Of a DNA stretch of 19,453 nt, positions 1 to 8,840 are shown in pieces (position 1 is the first letter of the stretch; each line of letters starts with the position of its first letter). Source of the stretch: Amoeboradix gromovi (Eukaryota > Sanchytriomycota > Sanchytriomycetes > Sanchytriales > Sanchytriaceae); contig JADGIF010000108.1 of the NCBI GenBank assembly GCA_018985225.1, positions 1 through 19,453 on the forward strand, given 5' to 3'. Made by a program: the position numbers and the translations under genes. The notes below the pieces were generated by a model. That model was not told the origin of the DNA. It was given only the letters and a program-made list of their open reading frames with translations, and searched no databases.

Positions 1-35
1 ACCGACCTCAGACTAGGATTGCGATTAGGGATTAA

Positions 36-110
36 TCCAAATCCAAACCATATGTCTGCTACTGCTATGAGAAAGTTTTGAAGGAGTCCTCTTATATTTC
101 GGTCATCTTT
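36..110 (+). other. Open reading fragment left of TIR element 1
   Basis: A frame opens after the TAA at 33-35 and runs without a stop into the left end of the TIR element at 111. It reads about 25 residues with natural-looking composition (Cys/Tyr-rich, then KVLKESSYISVIF). It is in the same absolute frame as the exon starting near 600 on the far side of the element. That is suggestive of one gene split by the insertion, but excising the element exactly leaves a TAA just before that exon, so extra splicing would be needed. No homology recognised; this may be chance. Confidence 0.25.
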
Positions 111-575
111 TGGGACACCAAATATAAAAACTGGACTAACTCGTTTTTAAAGGTGCTCCATAAGGAGGAAATGCTATCATTAATAAAAGATCTTCTATTA
201 TACCACTTTTCTTTCATTACTTTCAATCCCCTCTTCAAAATAAAACTAGATATGAGGTCTTTGAGCATCTAAGCAAAAGGTGCATTTTCTTAGACGTTAT
301 TCTTTTTTAGAGTCATTTTGTAATGTTATGCTAACATCATTACTCTTTTCTATTTCTTTGAAGTGTAATAGTGATATTTTATTTGAAATAAAGATTGGAT
401 GAATGAGTAAGAGAATAGCTGTACAGAATATTTATTTTTGAATTTCGATACAAAAAGTTATTTATCTTCCTTTTATACTCGTCAACTACGCAACTAGCTG
501 AATGTCCACTCGTCTCTTAAATAATGTTCCAAGTTGTTACAGAAAGTTAGTCCAGTTTTTATATTTGATGTCCCA
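111..575 (-). mobile_element. TIR element copy 1 (MITE-like)
   Basis: The two ends are near-perfect inverted repeats of about 30 bases: TGGGACAYCAAATATAAAAA followed by CTGGACTAACT at the left, and its complement ending GATGTCCCA at 575. The interior is close to copy 2 (14001-14518) in reverse orientation, about 90% identical by eye apart from two indels. It contains a TATAAAA box on the minus strand (471-477) and nearby AATAAA. No transposase is encoded, so it is non-autonomous. No clear target-site duplication flanks it. The TG...CA ends plus TATA box make a solo LTR an alternative, but the TIRs are far longer than LTR ends normally carry. Confidence 0.8.
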
Positions 576-596
576 CATGTATTTTTATATCCGTAA

Positions 597-1084
597 AAGT
601 TTAACACTACGAAGCCACAAAATTTGGCGCTGGAGTTGTTGATATTTCTAGAGGAATATTGGTACTATGGCGAATTACATAGTTTGGCCTTTGAAAAGTT
701 GAATCTGATGCGTGATGACATAACACACAGATAAGGAACGTGTTGTGTTGGTATTAAAAGACTGGTTTGAACACCAAGACAATTATGTGTATACAAGCCA
801 AGAGTGTTTGCAGCTCTTTTGGGCAATCTACAACCTAAAAGGATTTGCATCCGGCTTTAAAACAGTAATGGATGTCTCAAAATTTGATCACATGCATGAC
901 CCGATTCTTAGTTATTTGTTGGAACGATCTATTGGTACTAGTGTCGCACCTGATTGGACCAGGGAATTATTTAACACAATAAAAACACAATATCACTATA
1001 ATATTAGTTGTGTTTGTTTTAGGTGTCGAAAAGTCTCCGAATATCCTCATCAGAATAAACTTCAACCAAACCGGTTTGTTGTAA
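597..1084 (+). CDS. Unidentified protein, spliced exons 600-711, 731-1006, 1023-1084
   Basis: One frame opens at 597 just right of TIR element 1 and reads about 37 codons to 711. A 19-base GT...AG intron (712-730, with an ATAAC box) joins it to the long exon 731-1006. A 16-base intron (1007-1022) joins the last exon, ending with TAA at 1082-1084. The spliced product is about 150 residues, rich in aromatic and leucine residues, with pieces such as LEEYWYYGELHSLAF and VVLVLKDWFEHQDN. The second piece is faintly like a RasGEF N-terminal (REM) motif or helix 1 of a TALE homeodomain, but neither is complete enough to name. The true start is not visible and may lie upstream of the element. The coding nature is moderately supported; function is unknown. 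Confidence 0.5.
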
Positions 1085-1210
1085 AATTGAATATTAAAAA
1101 AATATTGGTCAGCTGATTAAATATCTCCTAGTCTAGTTTCTATAGTAAGTGTTAAATTATTTGGAATCATAATTGTCAACTCAATAGTTGTCCTGTATCT
1201 CTAGAACAAA

Positions 1211-1306
1211 GACTTAATGAAAGAATAGGAGAATAGCTATACAGACTATTCATTCTTGAAATTTGGATCCAAATTGTCTAGTCTAGTTTTTACAGAGCAT
1301 GTCCCA
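1211..1306 (-). mobile_element. Decayed, internally deleted relative of the TIR element
   Basis: The stretch GAATAGCTATACAGACTATT and its surroundings match the middle of copy 1 (about 400-455) at roughly 70%. It then jumps to TAGTCTAGTTTTTACAGAGC and GTCCCA (1282-1306), a worn form of the right terminal repeat in the same orientation as copy 1. The left end is not clear; a TAGTCTAGTTTCTAT at about 1130 may be another scrap. It looks like an old deletion derivative. Confidence 0.55.
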
Positions 1307-1317
1307 AATGCTTCTGA

Positions 1318-1510
1318 ATTATCCTCTTTCTCAAAAAAATCATTCTATGTGCGAGTATCTTCCAACAAGCAAAAGAGGATCTCGAAAGGCATATCAACAG
1401 GTTGTCCAAGGACTTACTGGGCGCCAGAATTGTCAAAGAAATTGTAATTAGACACATACTATAGACCATATGGCAGTAAAGAACATATAACTAGACAGAA
1501 ACACACTTAA
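1318..1510 (+). CDS. 3' exons of an unidentified coiled-coil-like protein
   Basis: The frame open from 1318 reads QQAKEDLERHINRLSKDLLG and then ARIVKEI, typical helical coiled-coil composition. It runs into a 21-base GT...AG intron (1444-1464) and then a 19-base intron (1476-1494, ATAAC box). Splicing both gives the tail TIWQQKHT and a TAA at 1508-1510. The 5' part is not resolved. A different frame starts with ATG at 1299, inside the end of the decayed TIR relic, and could join by a longer intron (for example one ending at the CGAAAG near 1400). Product unknown. Confidence 0.4.
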
Positions 1511-1652
1511 TTGTTGCCACTCTAGGTTTCTGCAAGCTGGCTTGTTAGTATAACAAGTCGATCGACTTTGTAACTACTTTGTGAATTTTTTGATTATCTC
1601 GAAAATCAAGAGTTTATAAAGAGACTAAGTTGATAAAATAAAGGCTTTAAAT

Positions 1653-1913
1653 TCAAGTTTTTACTATATCTTTCAAGAAATCGAACAGCTCGTTTCTATC
1701 TACACACTGTGCAATGGTTTCCGGAGATATTTTCTTTAAACTGTTTTCTTTTGCTATTTCACCAGCATCTGCTAATAGTTTAGCTAAAAACAATTCTAAT
1801 GCTTTAGATACTAGAACAGGTGCTGCTTGTGCCACTTTTCCGATTTCCTCATCTGTTTGCATAACTTTTTTAATTCTTGCTAAAGGAAAACTTGTTAATT
1901 TTACCTTTCCCAT
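1653..1913 (-). CDS. BUR6: NC2-alpha / DRAP1 (Bur6-type) histone-fold repressor subunit
   Basis: This 86-residue protein is almost entirely a histone fold. FPLARIKKVMQTDEEIGKVA (9-28) is the signature first helix of NC2-alpha, followed by the long helix APVLVSKALELFLAKLLADA and the closing FDFLKDIVKT. In the family it pairs with NC2-beta (Dr1) and binds TBP-promoter complexes in the nucleus to block or redirect TFIIB entry. The open frame extends upstream to 2033, but that part overlaps catalase and is not family-like, so ATG 1913 is chosen. It lacks the acidic or Q/P-rich tail of animal DRAP1. A 20-base GT...AG candidate intron covers the stop (about 1641-1660), so a 12-residue alternative tail is possible but unsupported. 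It lies 50 bases downstream of catalase on the same strand. Confidence 0.85.
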   Translation of the reverse strand: MGKVKLTSFPLARIKKVMQTDEEIGKVAQAAPVLVSKALELFLAKLLADAGEIAKENSLKKISPETIAQCVDRNELFDFLKDIVKT

Positions 1914-1963
1914 TGTCTCAAAAAATAAAAAAATAAAATTTGCAATTTTTAATTGATTTATTC

Positions 1964-3409
1964 TTATAATCTTGCTGTACCTAGCCCTTGCTGAATCTTC
2001 TTTCCCAAATTCTCGTTTACCTTGTACCACCATTTCAATTGTCGTTCTTGAATATGCTTTTTAGCGTTTCTTAAAGCTCCTGATACATTGCTAGCCAAAT
2101 TTTCCTTCTCTTTGGTCGTCATCACATTATATAAGTTGTTAGCCTGTACAAAGTCGTCATCCGTCAACTTGACATCAAATCTTCCAATCAAACCGCTTAC
2201 ATGATGTGATGTGTAAGTAGTCTTACCACCTACTTGTTTGACAGTCGTATAGCTATTCGGCTCATAGTTGGGAGCACTACCGTAGTTGCCATTTACTGTC
2301 ATCGGCCCATCCCTCTGATGATTAGCTGTTTGGGCATTGTAAGCTCTGTTAATTGGGATTTGTTGATAATTAGCTCCCAATCTGTGTCTATGTGTATCCG
2401 GGTAACTGAACAATCGAGCTTGTAACATCTTATCAAATGAAGCATCAATACCAGGTACCATGTGACTAGGACTAAATGCAACTTGCTCTGTCTCTGCAAA
2501 ATAATTTTCAGGATTTCTGTTCAATACTAGCTTCCCTACTGGGATTAAAGGATAATCAGTATGACTCCATACCTTGGTTACATCCAAAATATTCCATTTG
2601 TAAGTCTCAGCTTGATCTGCAGTCATAATCTGGACATAAGCAGACCATGTAGGATATTGGCCCTTTTCAATAGCAACAAAAAGATCACGAGTTGCATAAT
2701 CGGGATCACTGCCTACCAGTTGTGTTGCCTTTTCAGCTGACAAGTTTTTGATTTTTTGGTCCGTCTTAAAATGCCATTTGCAGTAAACAAACTTACCATG
2801 AGAATCTACTAGCTTCAATGTATGGCTAGAATATCCATTTAAATGACGATAACCATCGGGTGTGCCACGATCACTGAATAGGATGCTTACTTGATGAATA
2901 GACTCAGGCACTAATGATAGAAAGTCCCAGAACATATCAGGATCCTTTAAATGAGTACGAGGGTTGCGTTTTTGGGTATGTATGAAATCAGGGAACTTTA
3001 TACCGTCACGGATAAAGAAGACTGGAGTGTTGTTACCAACCATATCCCAATTGCCTTCTTCAGTATAAAACTTGATAGCAAAACCACGAGGATCGCGCTC
3101 TGTGTCTCCCGAACCAGATTCGCCACCAACAGTTGAGAAACGCAAAAATACTGGAGTACGCTTACCTATCTTGTTCAAAAATTTTGCACAAGTGTACTTT
3201 GATATGTCGTGTGACACTTCAAAATAACCGTGAGCTGCTGCGCCCTTGGCATGGACAACTCTCTCTGGTATTCGTTCACGATCAAAATGAGCCAACTTTT
3301 CGATTAAATGATGATCTTGGATCAACACAGGTCCCTTAGGACCAACAGTAATGCTCTGTTGATTGTTATCGACTGGATTTCCATTAGCAGTGGTTAAAGA
3401 TGAAGACAT
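1964..3409 (-). CDS. Catalase, small-subunit type, with peroxisomal-type C-terminus
   Basis: This 481-residue monofunctional haem catalase breaks H2O2 into water and O2. The catalytic His53 (RVVHAKG), Asn126 (WDMVGNNTP) and proximal haem ligand Tyr336 ([12 protein letters not shown]) are present, with the same spacing as human H75, N148 and Y358. The core is full length with no insertions. It ends Ala-Arg-Leu, which fits the [SAC]-[KRH]-[LM] PTS1 consensus and suggests peroxisome import. In the family motif AGAFGYFE the Phe is His here (AAAHGYFE). ATG 3409 is used; the open frame upstream offers only TTG codons. No intron is needed. It is divergent from uridine phosphorylase across a 143-base shared promoter. 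Confidence 0.97.
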   Translation of the reverse strand: MSSSLTTANGNPVDNNQQSITVGPKGPVLIQDHHLIEKLAHFDRERIPERVVHAKGAAAHGYFEVSHDISKYTCAKFLNKIGKRTPVFLRFSTVGGESGSGDTERDPRGFAIKFYTEEGNWDMVGNNTPVFFIRDGIKFPDFIHTQKRNPRTHLKDPDMFWDFLSLVPESIHQVSILFSDRGTPDGYRHLNGYSSHTLKLVDSHGKFVYCKWHFKTDQKIKNLSAEKATQLVGSDPDYATRDLFVAIEKGQYPTWSAYVQIMTADQAETYKWNILDVTKVWSHTDYPLIPVGKLVLNRNPENYFAETEQVAFSPSHMVPGIDASFDKMLQARLFSYPDTHRHRLGANYQQIPINRAYNAQTANHQRDGPMTVNGNYGSAPNYEPNSYTTVKQVGGKTTYTSHHVSGLIGRFDVKLTDDDFVQANNLYNVMTTKEKENLASNVSGALRNAKKHIQERQLKWWYKVNENLGKKIQQGLGTARL

Positions 3410-3552
3410 GGAACACAACAACAGATTTCCCCATTAGATAAATTTAAGAGAAAACTTTTTTGGAGAGTGAGAACTAATGAATTTCTAAAATAAATTAAGC
3501 TTGAATCATCGCTGAGCTGTTATATATAATAAATTTTAATTAACCCCTAATT
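3410..3552. promoter_or_regulatory. Bidirectional promoter between catalase and uridine phosphorylase
   Basis: These 143 bases separate two divergent ATG codons and must hold both 5' UTRs and promoters. A TATATATAATAAA run at about 3521-3533 lies 20-30 bases before the uridine phosphorylase ATG, so it is either a TATA-type element or an AT-rich leader. No other motif stands out. Confidence 0.5.
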
Positions 3553-4431
3553 ATGTCACAAATAGATGCTAATTTCCCAGTTGACATCGAAGGTAGAACA
3601 TACCATGTAGGTACAAAACTAGGGCAAGTAGCTAATAGAGTAATAACAGTTGGAGACCCTCTGCGTGCTCGAGTTATTTCTGAATACTTGGATGAAATTT
3701 ATTTTGAATTTACCTCGAAAAGAGGATTTTTAACCATTACTGGGAGTTACAAATATGTCCCTGTAAGTATAATTGCTATTGGTATGGGTTCTTCTATGAT
3801 GGATTTTTTTGTAAGAGAGGTTCGCCATGTCGTTCAAGGCGATTTGATCATTTTTAGATTTGGAAGTTGTGGTGCTATTAATAAGACGACACAGGGCAAT
3901 ATTGTTGTTGCTACGAAATCTGTTTTTGTATATAAAAACTATAATAAGTTTTATTCTAGTACTAGACAAGGATACGATATTGCACCAGTTCTGCTAGCAA
4001 ATGAAGAATGCTCAAAGATCCTAATTGGAGAGCTTAAAAAGCATTTGAAGCATGTAACCATCTATGAAGGGTTATGCGCAACTACGGATTCGTTCTACTC
4101 TTCTCAAGGACGTACGGGGTTGGAATTTAAAGATAACAATGAAACTCTTATCAATGACCTTTTAGTTGAACACCCTGACGCAGAAATTTTAGAGATGGAA
4201 GTATACCCGTTGTATCATCTCTCAGATATCTCAGCTGATAGTTCAATAAAATGCGTAGCGGCAGCGATGGTGTTTGCTGATAGAAAAAGAAATACATTTT
4301 TATCCAGAGAAAAAGCTACGTTACTAGAAAAAGAGGCTGCGAAATCTTTTTTAGAATCCATTATTCAAGTCAAGGTGAATGAATCTCATCGAAAATCAGC
4401 CGTATGGCCTTTAAGCGAAGTTCTTCAATAA
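3553..4431 (+). CDS. Uridine phosphorylase (PNP/UDP phosphorylase family)
   Basis: This 292-residue cytosolic enzyme cleaves uridine (possibly deoxyuridine) with phosphate to uracil and (deoxy)ribose-1-phosphate, a pyrimidine salvage step. Family marks are the phosphate-binding VGDPLRA near residues 33-39, TGSYKYVPVSIIAIGMGSSM (substrate-pocket strand), IFRFGSCGAI, and the late EMEVYPLYHL segment carrying the nucleoside-binding Glu-Met-Glu. Gly replaced by Tyr in the usual TG.YKG.P loop and Ser for Thr in FGTCG are mild deviations. The length matches eukaryotic uridine phosphorylases. Nucleoside salvage would suit a parasite, but the gene is also common in free-living organisms. Confidence 0.9.
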   Translation: MSQIDANFPVDIEGRTYHVGTKLGQVANRVITVGDPLRARVISEYLDEIYFEFTSKRGFLTITGSYKYVPVSIIAIGMGSSMMDFFVREVRHVVQGDLIIFRFGSCGAINKTTQGNIVVATKSVFVYKNYNKFYSSTRQGYDIAPVLLANEECSKILIGELKKHLKHVTIYEGLCATTDSFYSSQGRTGLEFKDNNETLINDLLVEHPDAEILEMEVYPLYHLSDISADSSIKCVAAAMVFADRKRNTFLSREKATLLEKEAAKSFLESIIQVKVNESHRKSAVWPLSEVLQ

Positions 4432-4447
4432 TAAACTAGTCCTTTAA

Positions 4448-4691
4448 ATGTTTTCTATTGTGCTCTTGACAAAGAACAAATTGCTTGACGCAGAGCTTCG
4501 AAAAATAGAGCGGAAACAAATCAGAAGATCACTTCATGAAGAATATAGAGAACCATAAAATTTTCAGACTCTCTACAATAGACAAAGAGCAATATGAGAA
4601 GAAAGACATTTGTTGTGATAACGTTATGGTATTTATTGTTGGATACAAAAATGCGAGTAAGCATATGTGGATCAATATAGATCCCCTTTAA
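4448..4691 (+). CDS. Small unidentified gene, two overlapping frames
   Basis: ATG 4448 starts a 36-codon frame with helical, charged content (LLDAELRKIERKQIRRSLHE) ending at TAA 4556-4558. A second frame, offset by +1, is open from about 4507 and reads past ATG 4536 through EQYEKKDICCDNVMVFIVGY to TAA 4689-4691, 12 bases before the AKR1 start. Both read like protein. No GT...AG tiny intron joins them neatly; a 49-base intron from 4460 would keep only the second. Options are an unseen splice form, a frameshift in the gene or assembly, or two small proteins. No family recognised. Confidence 0.4.
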
Positions 4692-4702
4692 AACATTTAA
4701 GA

Positions 4703-6635
4703 ATGAGTTCAACGTCCAAGTTAAGTTCAATGATTGAACTAATCAGCGATCCGAGTCATGTAGACGTTGTGAGGAGCTTTATTAATAATTCAAATTTGGA
4801 AGATTTGTTTGAGCAGATTGAAGGATCAACAAATAACTCACTACTTCATTGGATTTGCTATAATAATCAGGTGGATTTGTTAGAACTGTTTTTTAAATTT
4901 GACAATAGTTTATTTAACCCTTTTAGTAAGTATCCGGCTCTAAACATTTTCTTTTTAAGATCAGGTGTTTTGAATGCTACACCACTTCACTGGGCCTGCC
5001 GTCAGGGCTCTATAGATATCGTGATGTATATTATCGCCTGGGTGGATCAATACTGTGAATTTGAAGAAAAGAATTCTGTCCTATTCGCTCTATTTAATTC
5101 TATGGACAATCAAGGGTTTACTCCGTTCACTTGTGCTGTGCTAAGCAAAGACGATTTTCTGGCTTTCACTATTCTCGCTTCTTGTAGTAGTTTAGATCTA
5201 CTGACTAAATTGGACTGCGATGGCCGCTCCGTTTATCATTGGATGGGCTATCACGGCATATTCAATATGATTTTATATTACGCCAAAGACTACGGCTGTC
5301 AATTCAAGGACATTTTAACCGTTCAGGATTACCAAGGGTTTACACCCCTTCATTGGGCTGCATGTAAAGGACATTATTATTCAGTCTTTTTACCGTTTCT
5401 AAATCTTTTAAAATTAGAGATGAGCTCCGCTGAGATAGACGCACTCTTCAAAGTAAAGAACAAAGAGAGCTATTCCATTTATGACTATTCTTTAATTCAT
5501 GATAAATACCTCTGGCTAAATCGTCAGCTATACCCTAAATCCAAGTATTTCTCGGTTCTCTTCTCCCTTTTTACTCTTTTTGCTATTGTTTTCGGCATAT
5601 TGCTGCCTTGGTATATTTATATAATAGTTATCCCTCTTTCTATATTCCTTAGTGTTCATTCGATTCAGCACCTATATGCGGGTGAACGTAATCCTAGCAT
5701 AATTCATCAAGGTTTATATTTAAGTGGTCTAGTTCTTAGCACCGGACTGTTTGGTGTGTTTTTCTCTGTTTACATGATATTGGGTGGGTTTTACCTGCCA
5801 TTAACTACTATAGTCATGATTATAACAATGTTTTTCTGTTTGTTTAAAACATGGAATAAAGTACCATCAATACCTTCGTTGACTAATGAGTTGCATATAA
5901 GGAATCTGTTAATATCATTACACTCGAAAAAACTTTTGAACAAGGACCATATCTGTACAACTTGCATTGCTCGCAAGCCATTAAGGAGCAAACATTGTAA
6001 GGAGCTAAATGTTTGTGTTGCTAAATTTGACCACTACTGCCCTTGGACATCAAGTGTAATTGGTCATCATAACCATACGTGGTTTTACACGTTTATTGTG
6101 GTATTGCTGCTTTGTATAATTTTGTTTATTACTAGCTGTTTACTCTACTTACAGGAGACAGCTAGCGTTGAGAGTATAATAGACTGCTTGAACAATGATA
6201 CAAGTAGTGGGTTATTAATTTCTATTTGTAATGGAGCTCTTTACCATCCTATGCTCTTGGTGTTTATGGGATGGTTGTTAATAAATGGAATATGGACACT
6301 ATTTGTGTTTGTCTCCCAAAGTGTGTTGATTATGTGGAATATGACGACCAACGAGCAAGTCAATAAGCACAGATATGGATATTTGAATTACAAACAAGAC
6401 TCCGATATTGAGTTGACAGAGCAAAGAAAGCACCCAAAGTACTACTTGGCAAACAATAGACAGTACAACGAAATAGAGTAATTTTTTTTAATACAGTTCA
6501 CCAAAAGGACGAAATGTATTTAACAGAGGGTTAAAAGATAATTGTATACAATTTTGGAATGAAAAAAGATCTAGTATTAATGTAGATTATACGCAATTAT
6601 ACACGGACGATGAGATTTTTGAAAAGCTGTTATAA
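4703..6635 (+). CDS. AKR1: Akr1-type palmitoyltransferase (ankyrin + DHHC), exons 4703-6477 and 6497-6635
   Basis: This 637-residue protein S-acylates cysteines on target proteins at Golgi or endosomal membranes. The N-terminal half holds about five ankyrin repeats (for example NATPLHWACRQGS and QGFTPLHWAACKGH). About four hydrophobic segments follow, then the Cys-rich domain HICTTCIARKPLRSKHC, and FDHYCPW with the catalytic Cys446; two more hydrophobic segments come after. DHYC instead of DHHC is the form found in yeast Akr1 and Akr2. As a plain frame it stops at 6481. Removing the 19-base intron at 6478-6496 restores a tail with NVFNRGLKDNCIQFW, the PaCCT-type motif expected at this place in the family. 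ATG 4703 is chosen; the upstream extension has only GTG. Confidence 0.93.
6478..6496 (+). other. 19-base spliceosomal-type intron in AKR1
   Basis: GTAATTTTTTTTAATACAG has GT...AG ends, a T-run and a TTAATAC box just before the acceptor. It contains the apparent stop codon (TAA at 6479-6481). Its removal fuses GA and T into an Asp codon and continues in frame for 45 conserved-looking residues. Confidence 0.88.
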
Positions 6636-6673
6636 ATAAATGTTCAGTTTTGATTTTTAGGCCATTTTTGATA

Positions 6674-7300
6674 ATGGAAAAATCTTCGCAACTTTCACAA
6701 TTTGTTGACAGGTTTAAGTTAGAACAAGTTAATAGCTTGTATGCAGTGTACAAGTCATACTTGCCATCAAAATTGCCAATTTCACCAGTAAACATTCATC
6801 AATATTCACTAGACAAGATTCCATTTAAATCATTGCTTATGACCCATTGTGGGTTTGTTGATACTTTAATACTGGATAGGATATTTAAATTCTTTGATTC
6901 TAATAATGACAACAAGATTACATTTGAAGAGTTTGTAAAGGGTATGCATGTGCTGGCAAGTCAGGATTCGAATCAACAGGCTTCCTTCAGCTTTTACATT
7001 TATGACTTAAATGGTGACAAATTCATTACCAAAGAGGAGATGATGCAGTTGTTAAACAGACAAGAAGAAGATGATGAAATGGACAGGGAACTGATTGAAA
7101 TTGCGTTAAAAAAGTTAGATGAGGACAAAGATGGTAAGATTAGCGAGTCTGACTGGCTTGTTGGTGTCAACAAAGAGCCATTGCTGTTACAAGCATTGGG
7201 CAAGTGTTTGCCATCTAGCGTACAGTTAGACACTGTGCTGAGCTATCCTTCCGAGCCTTGGATGGCTGTTTTAGAAAAGGTTTTGGCTATTAGTAAATAA
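6674..7300 (+). CDS. Calaxin-like EF-hand protein (EFCAB1 family), ciliary dynein regulator
   Basis: This 208-residue calcium sensor has three EF-hand loops: D75-E86 (DSNNDNKITFEE), D111-E122 (DLNGDKFITKEE) and D149-D160 (DEDKDGKISESD). The last has Asp instead of Glu at position 12, which can alter metal preference. The following KEPLLLQALGKCLP matches the calaxin hallmark (animal form ETLLLEAFGPCLP), and total length is the family's. Calaxin sits at the outer-arm dynein docking complex of motile cilia and tunes beating with Ca2+. A calcineurin-B-like or frequenin-like protein is less likely given that tail. ATG 6674 is used; the upstream codons are TTG. Its presence implies a swimming stage. 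Confidence 0.82.
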   Translation: MEKSSQLSQFVDRFKLEQVNSLYAVYKSYLPSKLPISPVNIHQYSLDKIPFKSLLMTHCGFVDTLILDRIFKFFDSNNDNKITFEEFVKGMHVLASQDSNQQASFSFYIYDLNGDKFITKEEMMQLLNRQEEDDEMDRELIEIALKKLDEDKDGKISESDWLVGVNKEPLLLQALGKCLPSSVQLDTVLSYPSEPWMAVLEKVLAISK

Positions 7301-7345
7301 TTTACTCGTAGTATAAAAAATTAGAGTCATTTTTGAAACACATCA

Positions 7346-8803
7346 ATGGCAAAAAAGGTATTCACTCAAAAAGAATTAAAGAATTTAGATATTTTTGAGT
7401 ACAAAAGTGTCTGCTATTCTATTTTAACCAATACTATTTTGGATCCATTATATTCCATCATGGTATATTTAATCCCGATGTCAATTACTCCAAATCAGAT
7501 CACTGTCTTTAACGGGCTTCTTTACACCATTTTTACAGTTATTTTCACTACTAGCTTTTATTCAGATGAGCATCCGTTATTGTCCAAGATATTTGATACG
7601 CCTGTTGTACTAAATCAAAGTGTCAGCAACATTTTTGAATCATATGGTTTCTATCTTAATGCATTCTTTCTTGTGCTCTATCAATGCTTAGATAGCTTGG
7701 ACGGTAAACAGGCTCGCCGTACCAAATCTTCCACCCCCATTGGTCACCTATTGGACCATGGCATCGATGCACTAGTTACTGGACTAGTGTGCATTAACTT
7801 GTTCCATTTACTGGGATTAAGTAATAACCAATTTTACGCGTACCTTTCTTGCTGTTTAGTTGTATTTTTTTTAAACACTTGGGAAGAATTTCACACAAAA
7901 GTGTTATATTTTGGTTTACTGAGTGGTGCTGTGGAAGGCTTATTTGCAATGAGCGGCTTGCTCATACTTTTCCCTTCTAAAGAACATTGGCATTACAAAA
8001 TGATTCAGAATTCGCAGATTATTGGGGCGATTGAATTGATTTGCCGCTTTGTTTTGAACAGTTTGATATCAGTAACTTCAGCAGTCAGTGACCTGCTCTT
8101 AAAGGTCGACGATGTGATTAGTGTTCACGTAGTCAATTCCTTTACAGACAAGCTCACAGCTACATTAAATGCTGCTGTTTCGTTTTTGTCTAAATCTCGA
8201 ACTGACGACAACAAAAAGGCTCCATTGCAGGAGTTGTATGCCTTCTTGGTTGGCAAGCAGGGGTTATTTAACTTTACTCTCGGAATGAATCTAATCCAGC
8301 TATTGATCATTATTTCAATCACTTTTACCGCAGTCAGTTCATTATCTTGCATTTTCAATGTTTTGCGTAAAAAGAAGCTTAGTGGTTTGGTTAAAACTGC
8401 TCAATTCATCCCATACTTTGGTGTAAATGCTATGGTGCTGTATTATCTCATTACATCTCCACTAACAGCTGAACCTAAACAATTTTTGTTCTTAATATTT
8501 GGTTGGGTGTTTACGTTGGCATATGCAAACGTATCTATTACATGTGCCAGAATATTAAACAACGCGTTCCCTGTTTTCCCAAAAGTTTATTTAGGCTATT
8601 TTGCATTAATAATCCTTAAATTGGTACACTTGGATATAATTCAGTAACTTGAATGCTAATGTAGATTTGCGCTACTTAAGAAGCTGAGAGAAGAACAGGC
8701 TATAATGTTCATATTCCTTTTTGGAGCAAGTGAGTATTACAAGCTGTTGATGGCGGTGCACACTGAGTTTGGGGAATACTTGAAAAGCAAGAAGAAAAAA
8801 TAA
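7346..8803 (+). CDS. CDP-alcohol phosphotransferase (choline/ethanolamine), exons 7346-8643 and 8665-8803
   Basis: This 478-residue integral ER/Golgi enzyme joins CDP-ethanolamine or CDP-choline to diacylglycerol, the last Kennedy-pathway step. The catalytic motif DG-x2-AR-x8-G-x3-D-x3-D is intact: D119, G120, A123, R124, G133, D137, D141. N-terminal SITPNQIT and NTWEEFHTKVLYFG also fit the family. The plain frame stops at 8647. Splicing a 21-base intron adds a final hydrophobic segment (AIMFIFLFGASEYYKLLMAV) and a KSKKKK end, which could act as a dilysine-type ER retrieval signal. Relative to yeast and animal enzymes there is an insertion of roughly 70 residues after residue 225 (see findings). 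Substrate choice cannot be read from sequence. Confidence 0.92.
8644..8664 (+). other. 21-base intron in the phosphotransferase gene
   Basis: It begins GTAACT and ends GCTAATGTAG, with a TAAT branch-like box 5 bases before the acceptor AG. The in-frame TAA at 8645-8647 lies inside it. The splice keeps a Gln codon (CA+A) and opens 45 more residues that complete the membrane domain. Confidence 0.88.
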
Positions 8804-8840
8804 AGATTACGAAATAAATTAACTGGGAATACTTGTTTTA

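Noticed and set aside
78-272. 64-codon open frame starting in the left flank
   Set aside because: It starts at TTG and runs through the TIR and interior of element 1; the composition follows the element, not a protein family.
742-860. TALE homeodomain helix 1 look-alike (LKDWFEHQDNYVYTS)
   Set aside because: The decisive helix 3 (WF.N.R) is absent in any frame or plausible splice, so I only mention it as an echo.
1653-2033. Longer 126-residue form of NC2-alpha
   Set aside because: The extra 40 residues overlap catalase coding, start at a poor position and do not resemble the family; ATG 1913 fits the histone-fold start.
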